NCBI RefSeq assembly: GCF_900142995.1
Contig: NZ_FRCR01000005.1
Span: 111,578-175,577 of the forward strand
DNA: 64,000 nucleotides
Direction of reading: 5' to 3'
Origin: Caldanaerovirga acetigignens
GTDB taxonomy: Bacteria; Bacillota; Thermosediminibacteria; Thermosediminibacterales; Thermosediminibacteraceae
Below are positions 54,733-63,095 of the stretch, piece after piece (positions within the stretch are counted from its first letter, which is position 1; every line of letters begins with the position of its first letter). The notes under the pieces are model-generated. The model worked only from the letters and a program-made list of their open reading frames with translations, did no database searches and was not told where the DNA came from. A program made the position numbers and the translations under genes.

Positions 54733-55854
54733 ATGCTCGTAAAAAAACACTTTTTTCGCTTTACAAAAGGTGAAATTCAATTCAGCACCGAAAGCGGATA
54801 TACTTTCGATGCTATTCAGGTGGCTTACGAAACTTACGGCAACTTGAACAGAAAAAAAGACAACGCCATTTTAGTGCTGCACGCCTTAACAGGAGATGCT
54901 CATGCCGCGGGTATGTATTCCAGCCGGGACCCCAAGCCCGGCTGGTGGGACCCGCTGATAGGCCCCGGAAAGGCGCTGGATACGAACAAATATTTCGTTA
55001 TATGTTCAAACATACTGGGAAGCTGCTACGGGACTACAGGACCGACATCCGTAAATCCGAAAACTGGAAATCCTTATGGCAATGATTTCCCTCCGATAAA
55101 TATAAGGGATATGGTAAGACTGCAAAAAATTCTACTGGAATACCTCGGAGTTAAAAAATTGAAGATGGCTATTGGCGGGTCTTTAGGAGGTATGCAGGCC
55201 CTTGAATGGGCCGTAACCTTCCCTGATTCTGTAGAAACAGTTGTTGCAATAGCTGCAACTCACGAGCTTTCCCCCTTGGCTATTGCGTTCAACTACGTGG
55301 GTATAAAAGCTATTGAAAGCGACCCATCCTGGAGAAACGGAAATTATTATTTGCTAGGCCAACCTGTAAGAGGGCTTTCACTGGCAAGGATGATCGGCAC
55401 TCTCACCTATAAGAGCCACGAACTTTTCAAAAGAAGATTTTCGAGAAATATGGATGCAGAAAAAGGACTGTTTTTGGCAGAAAGTTATTTAGAATACCAC
55501 GGAGAATCTTTCGTAAAACGTTTCGACGCAAATGCTTACCTTTGCCTTATAAAAGCTATGAACAGGCACAATATAGCCGAGCCCTATGGTTCCCTGGAAA
55601 AAGCCCTGAAGCGCATTAAGGCCAAGGTCTTCATGGTCGGCATAGATACCGACATGTTATATCCGCCCGATGAGCTTCGAAGTTTTATCAAGCAGTTAAA
55701 TACCGCGGGCGGTTATGGAGAATACAGGGAAATAGAATCCTATCAGGGCCACGATGCCTTTCTTGTGGATTTCGAAAAGCTTTCTCCTATTCTGAACGAA
55801 ATCCTCGAGACTTCGGTCCAGTCCACTTTTCTTAGCGAATCCCCGTCGCTTTGA
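54733..55854 (+). CDS. metX: Homoserine O-acetyltransferase MetX
   Basis: The 373-residue alpha/beta hydrolase transfers acetyl from acetyl-CoA to homoserine. The nucleophile is in AIGGSLGGMQALEWA, the Asp in VGIDTDMLYPPDE and the His in SYQGHDAFLVD. NAILVLHALTGDAHAAG and GSCYGTTGPTSVNPKTG are family motifs. I use the ATG six bases after GAGGGGG; an ATG two codons earlier abuts it. It supplies the substrate of MetY. Confidence 0.95.
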   Translation: MLVKKHFFRFTKGEIQFSTESGYTFDAIQVAYETYGNLNRKKDNAILVLHALTGDAHAAGMYSSRDPKPGWWDPLIGPGKALDTNKYFVICSNILGSCYGTTGPTSVNPKTGNPYGNDFPPINIRDMVRLQKILLEYLGVKKLKMAIGGSLGGMQALEWAVTFPDSVETVVAIAATHELSPLAIAFNYVGIKAIESDPSWRNGNYYLLGQPVRGLSLARMIGTLTYKSHELFKRRFSRNMDAEKGLFLAESYLEYHGESFVKRFDANAYLCLIKAMNRHNIAEPYGSLEKALKRIKAKVFMVGIDTDMLYPPDELRSFIKQLNTAGGYGEYREIESYQGHDAFLVDFEKLSPILNEILETSVQSTFLSESPSL

Positions 55855-55862
55855 TTTTATTG

Positions 55863-55891
55863 TTGTTTTATCCGCCCCCTTATGCTATAAT
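55863..55891 (+). promoter_or_regulatory. Sigma-A promoter of tRNA-Arg
   Basis: TTGTTT and a perfect TATAAT are 17 bases apart, ending 36 bases before the tRNA. It overlaps the region just past the metX stop. Confidence 0.7.
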
Positions 55892-55927
55892 AATCTTTGC
55901 AAAAAGAATATTTAACAGAGATTAAGT

Positions 55928-56002
55928 GCGCCTATAGCTCAGGGGATAGAGCACCGGCCTCCGGAGCCGGGTTTTGCGGGGGTTCGAATCCTCCTAGGCG
56001 CA
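55928..56002 (+). tRNA. tRNA-Arg (anticodon CCG)
   Basis: Acceptor GCGCCTA/TAGGCGC, D stem GCTC/GAGC, anticodon stem CCGGC/GCCGG with loop CTCCGGA (anticodon CCG, reads CGG), a seven-base variable loop and T arm GGGGG-TTCGAAT-CCTCC with one G-T pair. Discriminator A is followed by an encoded CCA at 56003-56005. Confidence 0.97.
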
Positions 56003-56204
56003 CCATTTTTAAAATGCCTATAAGACAAGGCTTTCCGAGGACTGCCCCTTCCAGAAATCACCAAAAGAGTCCGGTGTTCCTGGAGGGGTTATATTTTATG
56101 GTTCTTTATTTGTTGCTCTGTTATTTTCAGATTAAACAAACTACTTTCATACTTATGGAGGATTTTCTAATGAATTACCGAAATTAAAATTGGAGGTGTT
56201 TTAT

Positions 56205-56855
56205 GTGGTTGAACCTAAGGAAATTCTTGATTGGACCTACGAGCAAAAATGTCTAAAAGCAGTGGAGTCCCTGAAGAAAAATGGTTTTACAGCCGTGTAT
56301 TGCAAGACTAGAAAGGAGGCCATTGATTACATACTCGATCAAGCAAAAGAAGCCTCCACCATAGGGTTTGGAGGCTCAATGACGCTGGTGGAATTAAACG
56401 TGACCGAAGCTCTAACGGAAATGGGCAAAGAGCTTTTGAATCACAACGCACCGAACCTTTCTCCTGAAGAAAAAATGGCCATAAGACGCAGGCAACTTAC
56501 GTGCGATCTTTTTCTTACCAGCACCAACGCTCTCACAATAACCGGCTGCCTCGTCAACGTTGACGGCACAGGAAACCGCGCAGCATCCATGTTTTTCGGC
56601 CCCCGAAAGGTTATAATCATAGCGGGCAGGAATAAAATAGTCGGCAGCATAGAAGAAGGTTTAAACAGGATAAAAACGTACGCCGCACCGGCCAACGCAA
56701 GGCGGCTTAATTTGTCCACTCCTTGCGCCGACACCGGATTTTGCTCGGGCTGCAATTCTCCCGCGCGCATCTGCCGCATAACCACTATTCTGGAGAAAAA
56801 GCCCTTACTTACCGACATCCACGTCTTAGTCGTAAACGAGTACCTGGGCTTTTAG
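56205..56855 (+). CDS. LUD-domain (LutC/DUF162-like) protein
   Basis: The 216-residue protein contains the LUD domain of lactate-utilisation proteins: TIGFGGSMTLVELNVTEALTE, DLFLTSTNALTITGCLVNVD and FFGPRKVIIIAGRNKIV. A C-terminal cysteine group (CADTGFCSGCNSPARICR) may bind a metal or cluster. No LutA or LutB lies beside it. I start at GTG, eight bases after GGAGG, rather than a TTG inside the ribosome site. The reaction is unknown. Confidence 0.85.
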   Translation: MVEPKEILDWTYEQKCLKAVESLKKNGFTAVYCKTRKEAIDYILDQAKEASTIGFGGSMTLVELNVTEALTEMGKELLNHNAPNLSPEEKMAIRRRQLTCDLFLTSTNALTITGCLVNVDGTGNRAASMFFGPRKVIIIAGRNKIVGSIEEGLNRIKTYAAPANARRLNLSTPCADTGFCSGCNSPARICRITTILEKKPLLTDIHVLVVNEYLGF

Positions 56856-56869
56856 TGCGCTTTTGTCTT

Positions 56870-57667
56870 TCAATAACGCCTCCTCCTGTATCCGACGTAG
56901 CCATAGCCTCCGTAGCCATAACCGCCGGTGGTTTTATACATCAAATACGCAAAAATTACTATAAATGGAGTCATAAGCTGCGTCAAAGTGAAAAACCCTA
57001 TGCCCCACTTATCATTTACGTAATGGACGAGAAAGAGCGGATTTTCCCTCACCGTCTCCTCGATCAGAGCCCTCAAAATCTGATGCCACCATATAAAGGA
57101 CCAAAACTGGTATCCCGGCGGGAGGTCTTTAGTTTCAAGATATAAGTATCTAATCAAAAGCACAAGGCCTATAAAAGAACCTATTAACTGAGCCGGCCAC
57201 CTGCCGAAGGAAAATTCGGTCATACGGCCAAGGACTTCCTGATTGAATATGTTGCCTATCCTCACTATTATATAGCCGAAGGAAAGCCCCAGCACGGTCA
57301 AATCCGCCACGACGTTGGGATTTATGCCGTGTCTCCTGCAATACGGCCACCCTGCGAGAAACCCTCCTAAGAGAGCACCGTGCCACGAAAGCCCGCCTTC
57401 CCAAATTTTAATTACCTGAATGGGAGCTTTTAAGAACCATTCGGGGTAGTTTGTGAGCACGAACATGAGGCGCGCTCCTACAATTCCAGATATTATGACG
57501 ACAATCGCAAGGTTAAGCAAAAAGTCCTCGTCAAGATTGAGCCTCTTTCCTTTGACGTAAAGGTAATACGAGCCTACTAAAAAAGATATGGCCATGAATA
57601 TTCCATACCAGTGAACAGCGATAGGGCCTATCTTAAATGCGTACGGACTTATTCCTTCGATAAACAT
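56870..57667 (-). CDS. lgt: Prolipoprotein diacylglyceryl transferase Lgt, with Gly/Tyr-rich tail
   Basis: The 265-residue membrane enzyme moves diacylglycerol from phosphatidylglycerol to the lipobox Cys. It has seven helices, the HWYGIFMAISFLVG start, the His in GGLSWHGALLGG, the signature IVRIGNIFNQEVLGR and the C-terminal RENPLFLVHYVNDKWGIGFFT. The tail after the last helix reads GGYGYGGYGYVGYRRRRY, an unusual Gly/Tyr extension ending in Arg. It is convergent with the LUD gene. Confidence 0.93.
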   Translation of the reverse strand: MFIEGISPYAFKIGPIAVHWYGIFMAISFLVGSYYLYVKGKRLNLDEDFLLNLAIVVIISGIVGARLMFVLTNYPEWFLKAPIQVIKIWEGGLSWHGALLGGFLAGWPYCRRHGINPNVVADLTVLGLSFGYIIVRIGNIFNQEVLGRMTEFSFGRWPAQLIGSFIGLVLLIRYLYLETKDLPPGYQFWSFIWWHQILRALIEETVRENPLFLVHYVNDKWGIGFFTLTQLMTPFIVIFAYLMYKTTGGYGYGGYGYVGYRRRRY

Positions 57668-57892
57668 GCGTATATGCTTCCTCCTTTTTTTATTCTTGCC
57701 TTAGGGCAGGTTATTTTTATTTTATCACCAAAAACCTATTATTGTATATAGCTTTAAAGAGGCGAAAATTCTAATTTTAGAGTAATAAATAAAAGAAAGG
57801 AGTTTCTGTATAGCGGAAAGTTAGTCTTTGCTTTAACTTAAAAAAATCAAAAAAGCCGACCTTAATCAAGGCCGGCTTCTCTTTATTTATAT
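57668..57892. other. Gap between lgt and the B12 gene
   Basis: About 225 bases hold the lgt ribosome site and the terminator of the next gene at 57841-57877. I see no ORF worth calling and no RNA I recognise; a plus-strand AAAGGAG near 57794 leads to no reading frame. Confidence 0.5.
57841..57877 (-). terminator. Rho-independent terminator after the cobalamin-binding protein gene
   Basis: On the minus strand AGCCGGCCTT, four-base loop, AAGGTCGGCT with a TTTTTGATTTTTT tail, 16 bases beyond the gene stop. Confidence 0.9.
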
Positions 57893-59539
57893 TTAGATTA
57901 CAGTAAGCTGTGCTCTTTTAAATATTTTATCTATCCTTTCTTCTTCGGTCAGAATTTTGTTCTCTTCTGGGTCGTAAGCATATAGAGCGCCGTTTACCAT
58001 CCTCGTGACCAGTTTCCCGCAGGCCGCCGGATTGCCTTTGAGGTGCGGAGCATCCAGAATGCCTAGCTCTATGGCTTTTGCAATGGTATCCGCATCGGAA
58101 AGCGGGTCCTCGACACTGGGATTAAGCTGTTTTATGGCGCTTAATATGACCATAGCTTCTTTTATAAGCTGATACTTGCGTTCCTGCACCACAGGATCAT
58201 TTTCCATATCAGGCAACCCTAAGAAAGTATTTTTTATTACGCCCCTGACTATCTTACAACTTTCGATAATATCTTCCGCAGTAGCAGCATGATGCGCCTC
58301 GCAGAAACCAACTACATGGTAGATATGAGGCTTTATCGCCATGGCAAGGTATGCCGACGACGCAAGCTGCCCTTTTGCCTGAGATAGGTCCCCTGGGAAG
58401 CTGGCAAGGCCTGCCCTGGCCTGCCTATAAACTTTGAAATTATCATCTTGCAGCGATTCGATAAGTTCGATTTTTGCCAGCATTTTTGCCAGGTCCATCC
58501 TAGGCGAAAGCGATGGCGGGACGTTGAACATGTATTGAGCCACATAGTGCTTTACACCCATCTTTTTGGCATTATAAGCAGCCAAATACGCTGTTGCAAC
58601 TCCCACTGCGTCATGGGCATCCCTGAGGCTCCAATGATGGGATTCGTTTACTTCAACAGGTATGCCCCTCTCGCCGTGCCATTTCATCACTTTTTGATTT
58701 TCCCTTATAGCCTCCCTGAGAGGCCTTGAGCTTCTTTTGTCCAAAACGCTGTACCAACACAGAGGCACGGCGCACCAGGCATTTTTTATGGTTTCCTGCA
58801 AGAGCTCTGCAAACTCAATGAGATGTGTGGTGCCGCTGTAGCACCGAAGAAGCGGATAATTTCCGCGGCGCGATGCTTCGTAAAGAGCTTCAAAATCTTC
58901 TTTTTTCCGCAGCGGAACGCCCCCTGCTCCGTCCAGTCTTCTGTCCATTTTATGCTGTTCGAAGAAAAATTCCTGGGCGTTCTGGTCTGGGGCAATAGAA
59001 ATGACATCCAGTACCTTTGCTTCAGATACCTTTTTGATAGCTTCTATCGTGGCCTCAAGGGTAGGCAAGCCGAGATGATGCCTCAAAATTGGATACGGAT
59101 ATTTGGATTCTATGCGCGACACTAAATCCTGGGGATAATTTTCTTTTTCCGAATGCCTGTAACCCTTGAGAAATCCTAGCACGTCATCGATATCTTCAAG
59201 CCCGTTGAATACTTTGTAAAATATGCCGCTTTCTTCTGCAATTTGAGCGGTCGGTTCATTCCCTCCAAATATCCACTTAATCCCTTTATCAATACCTGAA
59301 GACTCTATTTTTTCCCTTAGCTCTTTCAATATCTCTCTCAAAGGCTCCGGCGTGAGGCGGTAGCTCAAGCCCACATAGTCAGGTCTACTATCCTTTACAG
59401 CAGCGATAAGTTCGTCTATTTTAACAGCCGCACCTAAAAACTCTACTTCGTATCCTTCTCTTTCGGCGAGCGAGAGGAAATTCATCACACCTGCCACGTG
59501 CACACAATTGCCTATTGTAGCACCAAGGATCTTCGCCAT
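57893..59539 (-). CDS. Cobalamin-binding, glutamate-mutase-like TIM-barrel protein
   Basis: The 548-residue protein starts with a Rossmann-type B12-binding domain (about 1-130: KILGATIGNCVHVAGVMNFL, DYVGLSYRLTPEPLREILKE). The usual DxHxxG is CVHVAG here; His is kept, Asp is not. A TIM barrel of the glutamate-mutase or amino-mutase sort follows (GAGGVPLRKKEDFEALYEAS, RCYSGTTHLIEFAELLQ, NESHHWSLRDAHDAVGVATA). It may be a B12 mutase or methyl carrier of unknown substrate. It overlaps the dehydrogenase stop by one base (TAATG) and shares its c-di-AMP riboswitch. Confidence 0.75.
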   Translation of the reverse strand: MAKILGATIGNCVHVAGVMNFLSLAEREGYEVEFLGAAVKIDELIAAVKDSRPDYVGLSYRLTPEPLREILKELREKIESSGIDKGIKWIFGGNEPTAQIAEESGIFYKVFNGLEDIDDVLGFLKGYRHSEKENYPQDLVSRIESKYPYPILRHHLGLPTLEATIEAIKKVSEAKVLDVISIAPDQNAQEFFFEQHKMDRRLDGAGGVPLRKKEDFEALYEASRRGNYPLLRCYSGTTHLIEFAELLQETIKNAWCAVPLCWYSVLDKRSSRPLREAIRENQKVMKWHGERGIPVEVNESHHWSLRDAHDAVGVATAYLAAYNAKKMGVKHYVAQYMFNVPPSLSPRMDLAKMLAKIELIESLQDDNFKVYRQARAGLASFPGDLSQAKGQLASSAYLAMAIKPHIYHVVGFCEAHHAATAEDIIESCKIVRGVIKNTFLGLPDMENDPVVQERKYQLIKEAMVILSAIKQLNPSVEDPLSDADTIAKAIELGILDAPHLKGNPAACGKLVTRMVNGALYAYDPEENKILTEEERIDKIFKRAQLTVI

Positions 59540-60672
59540 TATGCAACCCCCTCCTCACCGTTTTTGGCAGCATCAACGTATCCATGCTGAGCGAATTCTA
59601 TTATCTGGGACGAAGAAAGTCCTGCAAGCCCCAGCTTTTCGACAGTCCTTCCAGTTTCCCAGAAGTTCTCGCCCGTCATCATATTGGCAAGTCTAATTAT
59701 TGTATCTATAGCGGGAGTCTCTACTCCAATATTTTTTGCAAGTGAAGCTATGGGCACCAGACTGAAAGGTACATCCTCGTAAATGTACCTGGTTTTTAAA
59801 TCTTTAGGTGCGGTAAGGCCTTTATAAGCCGGATTATTCTGTATAGCTTCGTATATTGAATTTCCGCAGGCTCCATAAGATTCTTCTAGCCACTTAACAG
59901 CGGACATGGTCTTCACACCCAGTAGCCTTGCGACCTTCATTCTTTCAGCATCAAGCCTCTCCAGCATCTGACCTATGCTCGGCGTGATTCCTTCGAGATA
60001 ATATTCAAAAGCTTGACCCCGTTCTATATGCCCGCTGTTTAACAGCGTCGGAGCAGGATGGAATATGGCACCGAAATTGTTTAAACTAGTCTCCATCACG
60101 TCTCTAGCAGGCTTAAACTGTGGATAAGCACAAGACAAAAGCCAAATCACGTATTCTGTCCTGGTTGCCGGAATTGCAGCCAGTTTAACCTCGTTTTTAA
60201 CGCTAAAAATCTTTGCACTATTTGGTCCCGTTGCTCTACAAGCGTATATAAAGGTCTGCGCTTCCGCCACAGTAATATCTTTTTCACATCCTGACTCTCG
60301 AAGGGTCTGGTAAACTTCCAGCGCTCCGCAGGTCCTTCCGGGATTCAACACGATTATCTGGCCGTCATCAAGATGAGGCGCCATCATTCTGGCAAGTTCC
60401 CTGTGAGCGGTTGCTGGGGTCGTTATCATTACAATATCGGAATTTTTAACTACTTCTTTTATATTATCCGTAACGGCAGAAAGCCTACCTACGCCTTCCA
60501 CAGCACCTGTGAGCATTATCTCCGGTTTTTCTACTAAGGTCTTAATTTTTTCTACAGTTCTATTGTAAAGCACCACCGTAAAGCCCATCAGTCCTAAATA
60601 CCCCGCCATCGCAAGCCCGCCGTTGCCAGCACCTATAACCGCATACCTTACTTTTTCCGGTCTTTTTATCAT
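59539..60672 (-). CDS. Opine dehydrogenase-like NAD(P)-dependent oxidoreductase
   Basis: The 377-residue protein has an N-terminal NAD(P) Rossmann fold (RYAVIGAGNGGLAMAGYLGL, DIVMITTPATAHRELARMM) and the octopine/nopaline dehydrogenase C-terminal domain (NNFGAIFHPAPTLLNSGHIE, FEYYLEGITPSIGQMLERLD). The His in FHPAPTLLN is the family catalytic residue. Such enzymes join an amino acid and a keto acid reductively, or the reverse. It is the first gene after the c-di-AMP riboswitch and is coupled to the cobalamin gene. Confidence 0.88.
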   Translation of the reverse strand: MIKRPEKVRYAVIGAGNGGLAMAGYLGLMGFTVVLYNRTVEKIKTLVEKPEIMLTGAVEGVGRLSAVTDNIKEVVKNSDIVMITTPATAHRELARMMAPHLDDGQIIVLNPGRTCGALEVYQTLRESGCEKDITVAEAQTFIYACRATGPNSAKIFSVKNEVKLAAIPATRTEYVIWLLSCAYPQFKPARDVMETSLNNFGAIFHPAPTLLNSGHIERGQAFEYYLEGITPSIGQMLERLDAERMKVARLLGVKTMSAVKWLEESYGACGNSIYEAIQNNPAYKGLTAPKDLKTRYIYEDVPFSLVPIASLAKNIGVETPAIDTIIRLANMMTGENFWETGRTVEKLGLAGLSSSQIIEFAQHGYVDAAKNGEEGVA

Positions 60673-60704
60673 TTACGTCACCCCCCTGTATTTATATTTC
60701 CCAC

Positions 60705-60734
60705 AAAAATAAAAGCTATGGAGGACCATAGCTT
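60705..60734 (-). terminator. Riboswitch terminator with antiterminator option
   Basis: On the minus strand AAGCTATGG, four-base loop, CCATAGCTT and then TTATTTTTG. The ATAGCTT at 60756-60762, at the end of the aptamer, can pair with AAGCTAT of the first arm to form an antiterminator. Confidence 0.85.
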
Positions 60735-60744
60735 ATTTTGGGCG

Positions 60745-60948
60745 GACTAACCCTCAAGCTATCAACCTCCTCTTTCCACGCTTACGAGGTTAGCTGACGG
60801 GTTCGGGTTGAAGAGGTAACCCTACCCCTTCTTAATACAGGAACGTCCTATATATAAGAAGGGGATTCACCCCAAAAAGTGGGTCCCCCGCTCCCTTCCG
60901 TGGCAAATACCCCGGAAGGAATTCAGCGTTCCAGATTGATGCGTATTT
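60745..60948 (-). promoter_or_regulatory. Cyclic di-AMP riboswitch (ydaO/yuaA class)
   Basis: The minus strand shows the class's conserved blocks: GCGGGGGACCCA and GGGGTGAATCC (60861-60891) and CCGAACCCGTCAGCTAACC followed by TCGTAAGCG (60779-60806). The 5' segment (CATCAATCTGG) and 3' segment (TTGATAGC) can pair as a basal helix. The class shuts off genes when c-di-AMP binds, mostly in potassium, osmolyte and wall functions. A terminator follows before the opine dehydrogenase-like gene. Confidence 0.95.
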
Positions 60949-60962
60949 TTTTGGTAAACCTT

Positions 60963-60992
60963 ATTATATCAAAATATAAGGATTACTGTCAA
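60963..60992 (-). promoter_or_regulatory. Sigma-A promoter of the c-di-AMP riboswitch operon
   Basis: On the minus strand a perfect TTGACA (60987-60992) and TATAAT (60963-60968) are 18 bases apart. Transcription would start near 60955, just before the aptamer. Confidence 0.88.
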
Positions 60993-61069
60993 TAGGAGTA
61001 GCTGATCAATTTGTAGTGAGCCACAGTTTAGGTCATACTGTTTAATAAAGTGAAACACTAAAAAGCAGC

Positions 61070-61687
61070 TCAATTTATTCTTTCCCAACCTGAAAGAAAT
61101 CTAAATAGTTCCGTTGACCAATTGCACAATTGATTTATTCTTCTTAGCCACTCTTCCGGTTCATTTTTTAATAACTCATTTAACATTGCTTCTAACGAAA
61201 GCACATCAGCAAGACCATATTTTTCAATTACCTCTTCCCGCCCTTTAAGAGTTGTAGTTCCCAAAATAAGAATAGCTCCATCAATTTCTACTTTGGTACC
61301 GCCACTTCTACCACCTACCCAGACCTCTAATGACTTTGGCTCTCTTGCTGCCTGTAAAAACTTCTGAAATGCAGTCTTGCCTAAATGATGTTCAAGCTGC
61401 CGCGCATCTTCCAGGATTAGATAACGATAGTTATCCAGCGAAAGCTCGCACTTCATTTCTGCTATAAATACTTTTCCTGTTCCTCTATGACGAAATGTAA
61501 AATCCAAAGTGTGCCCTTGCTTTTCACCTTTTACATATACAGAGGGACGTCCTAAATTTTCATAGGGAGAGGAAGGGCATTGACACCAATAATGGACTAT
61601 TTCTTCGTTAAATATGCCAAATAAACGCGACAGAAAGTTATCCCGCTGGAGATTTCCACTACAGAAGAAGTCTTTAAAACTTTTCAT
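61070..61687 (-). CDS. Orphan protein with PD-(D/E)XK nuclease-like core
   Basis: I do not recognise the family. The 205 residues include LDFTFRHRGTGKVFIAEMKCELS, where an Asp, a spaced strand and an ExK motif (AEMK) recall the PD-(D/E)XK nuclease fold, plus RYLILEDARQLEHHLGKT. It stands alone between the c-di-AMP operon and a decayed insertion sequence, so it may belong to a mobile or defence remnant. No methylase or helicase is nearby. The nuclease call is a weak pattern match. Confidence 0.55.
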   Translation of the reverse strand: MKSFKDFFCSGNLQRDNFLSRLFGIFNEEIVHYWCQCPSSPYENLGRPSVYVKGEKQGHTLDFTFRHRGTGKVFIAEMKCELSLDNYRYLILEDARQLEHHLGKTAFQKFLQAAREPKSLEVWVGGRSGGTKVEIDGAILILGTTTLKGREEVIEKYGLADVLSLEAMLNELLKNEPEEWLRRINQLCNWSTELFRFLSGWERIN

Positions 61688-61990
61688 AGACTTTTCACTC
61701 CTTGACTCTATCCCAGAATGATAAGCTCTGGATAGAAGTTATGGCGTGAGCAAGCCATTTTTGCATTTGGAGGAAATACAACAAAAAGGTAATTATGTAA
61801 AGCAATAAAGGGATATTGTGGCTTTCTGTAAGGTCCCTAAATTGATAGTAGAAGAGCTTTCAGCCTCGGCAAGGATAGCAAGTTTTTTTCGATGGTAAAG
61901 TTTTTATGTGCTGCCATTGCCTTTAACTTTTCCCAAGAGAAATTTTAGTATTTCGGTACCCCACTTGCATTAAAAATATGCACTACCGTC
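61688..61990. other. Gap without a recognisable gene, possibly degraded
   Basis: About 300 bases hold no intact gene. One plus-strand frame (LEEIQQKGNYVKQ, stop, RDIVAFCKVPKLIVEELSA) is interrupted by stops and could be decayed coding sequence. It abuts the insertion sequence left end. Confidence 0.4.
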
Positions 61991-62017
61991 TGTCACCGCC
62001 GGTATATAATTGACCCA
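61991..62017 (+). repeat. Left inverted repeat of the IS21-family element
   Basis: This 27-base end begins TGTCA and ends TTGACCCA, matching the inverted right end at about 17 of 27 positions. A further TTGACCCA lies about 20 bases inward. Confidence 0.7.
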
Positions 62018-62101
62018 GGAACAACGAAAAGGAATTGACCCACCCCCGGCGAAATATCCCTCTGATACAGCGCAGAAGATCGGAGGGAAATAAATGCTGG
62101 G

Positions 62102-63088
62102 GTGTGGATCTATTATAATGTTGCACGAACAGGCGGACGCACTATCTTGAGGGACTATGTAAGACAATTCAGGCCTCCAAAAGAGACCCCTGCCGTATGC
62201 CGCTATGAAACCAAGCCCGGCCAACAGGCTCAAGTCGACTGGGATGAATAAACATACATTGATGAGGAAACCGGCGAAATACGTAAGCTTTATCTTTTCG
62301 TCATGGTGCTGGGATATTCCAGAGCCATATACGTGGAATTCACAAACCGGTGCGATGTCAATACCTTTACCCGCTGCCTTATACACGGATTCGAATATTT
62401 CGGGGGAGTAACCGACGTATTGCTCACCGACAGGATGAAAACCGTAATCCTCGGCACCGACGAAAACAAAAAACCTATATGGAACTCCACCTTTGAAGAC
62501 CTTACTGCGACGCTCGGCTTTACTCCTAGAGTTTGCAGGGCAAGGCGCCCTCAGACCAAAGGCAAAGTCGAAAGCAGAATAGACTTTGTCAAAAGCAACT
62601 TTCTGCCGGGTAGGAAATTCACAGACTACGGCGACTTGAACCGGCAGGCGATAGTGTGGTGCGAAAAGAAAAACAGGAGAATACACGGCACTACCGGAGA
62701 AAGGCCCATTGACCGCCTGAAGGAAGAAAAACTCAAACCCCTCCCCGACTCTGACAGATATCAGAAGTTTATGGAAGAAGTGAGGAAAGTCCACAAAGAC
62801 GGCCTTTTAAGCTTCGGCGGCGTAAGGTATGGCGTTCCCTGGCAGTATAGCGGAAAAGAGGTGGTTGTAAGGGACAAAAACAGCAAAATCGAAATCATCT
62901 ATAATGGGAAGGTGATAGCAACTTACGAAAAACATTACCGCTCAAGGACCACGTTTTATGCCAAAAACCAGTATGCCGGACTAAAAGAAGCCGAAGGTAT
63001 GCTTTATCCCAGTCCGCGAGCATACAAGGTCTTTTCTCCGGAAGTTGAAAAGCGTTCTCTGGGGTTTATGAAAGCCTGCTGGAGGTGA
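62102..63088 (+). pseudogene. istA: IS21-family transposase IstA, broken
   Basis: The frame reads RTGGRTILRDYVRQFRPPKE, the DDE start KPGQQAQVDWDE, then an in-frame TAA at 62249, then LYLFVMVLGYSRAIYVEF, DVLLTDRMKTVIL (second Asp) and GRPQTKGKVESRIDFVK-like sequence (RRPQTKGKVESRIDFVKSNF) with the Glu. The N-terminal helix-turn-helix of about 80 residues is missing. The part from 62303 to the stop is open. Function is lost. Confidence 0.85.
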
Positions 63089-63095
63089 GCACAAT

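Noticed and set aside
56098..56187. A 29-codon frame before the LUD gene with GGAGGGG upstream
   Set aside because: It is hydrophobic but short with no family pattern and no conserved context visible; could be a leader peptide but cannot be supported.
60713..60734. The AAGCTATGG palindrome as a stand-alone operator
   Set aside because: Its T-tract and pairing with ATAGCTT upstream explain it better as the riboswitch terminator.
61970..62794. A 274-codon minus-strand frame across the insertion sequence
   Set aside because: It is antisense to the recognisable IstA frame and has no family features or ribosome site; a shadow of biased codon use.
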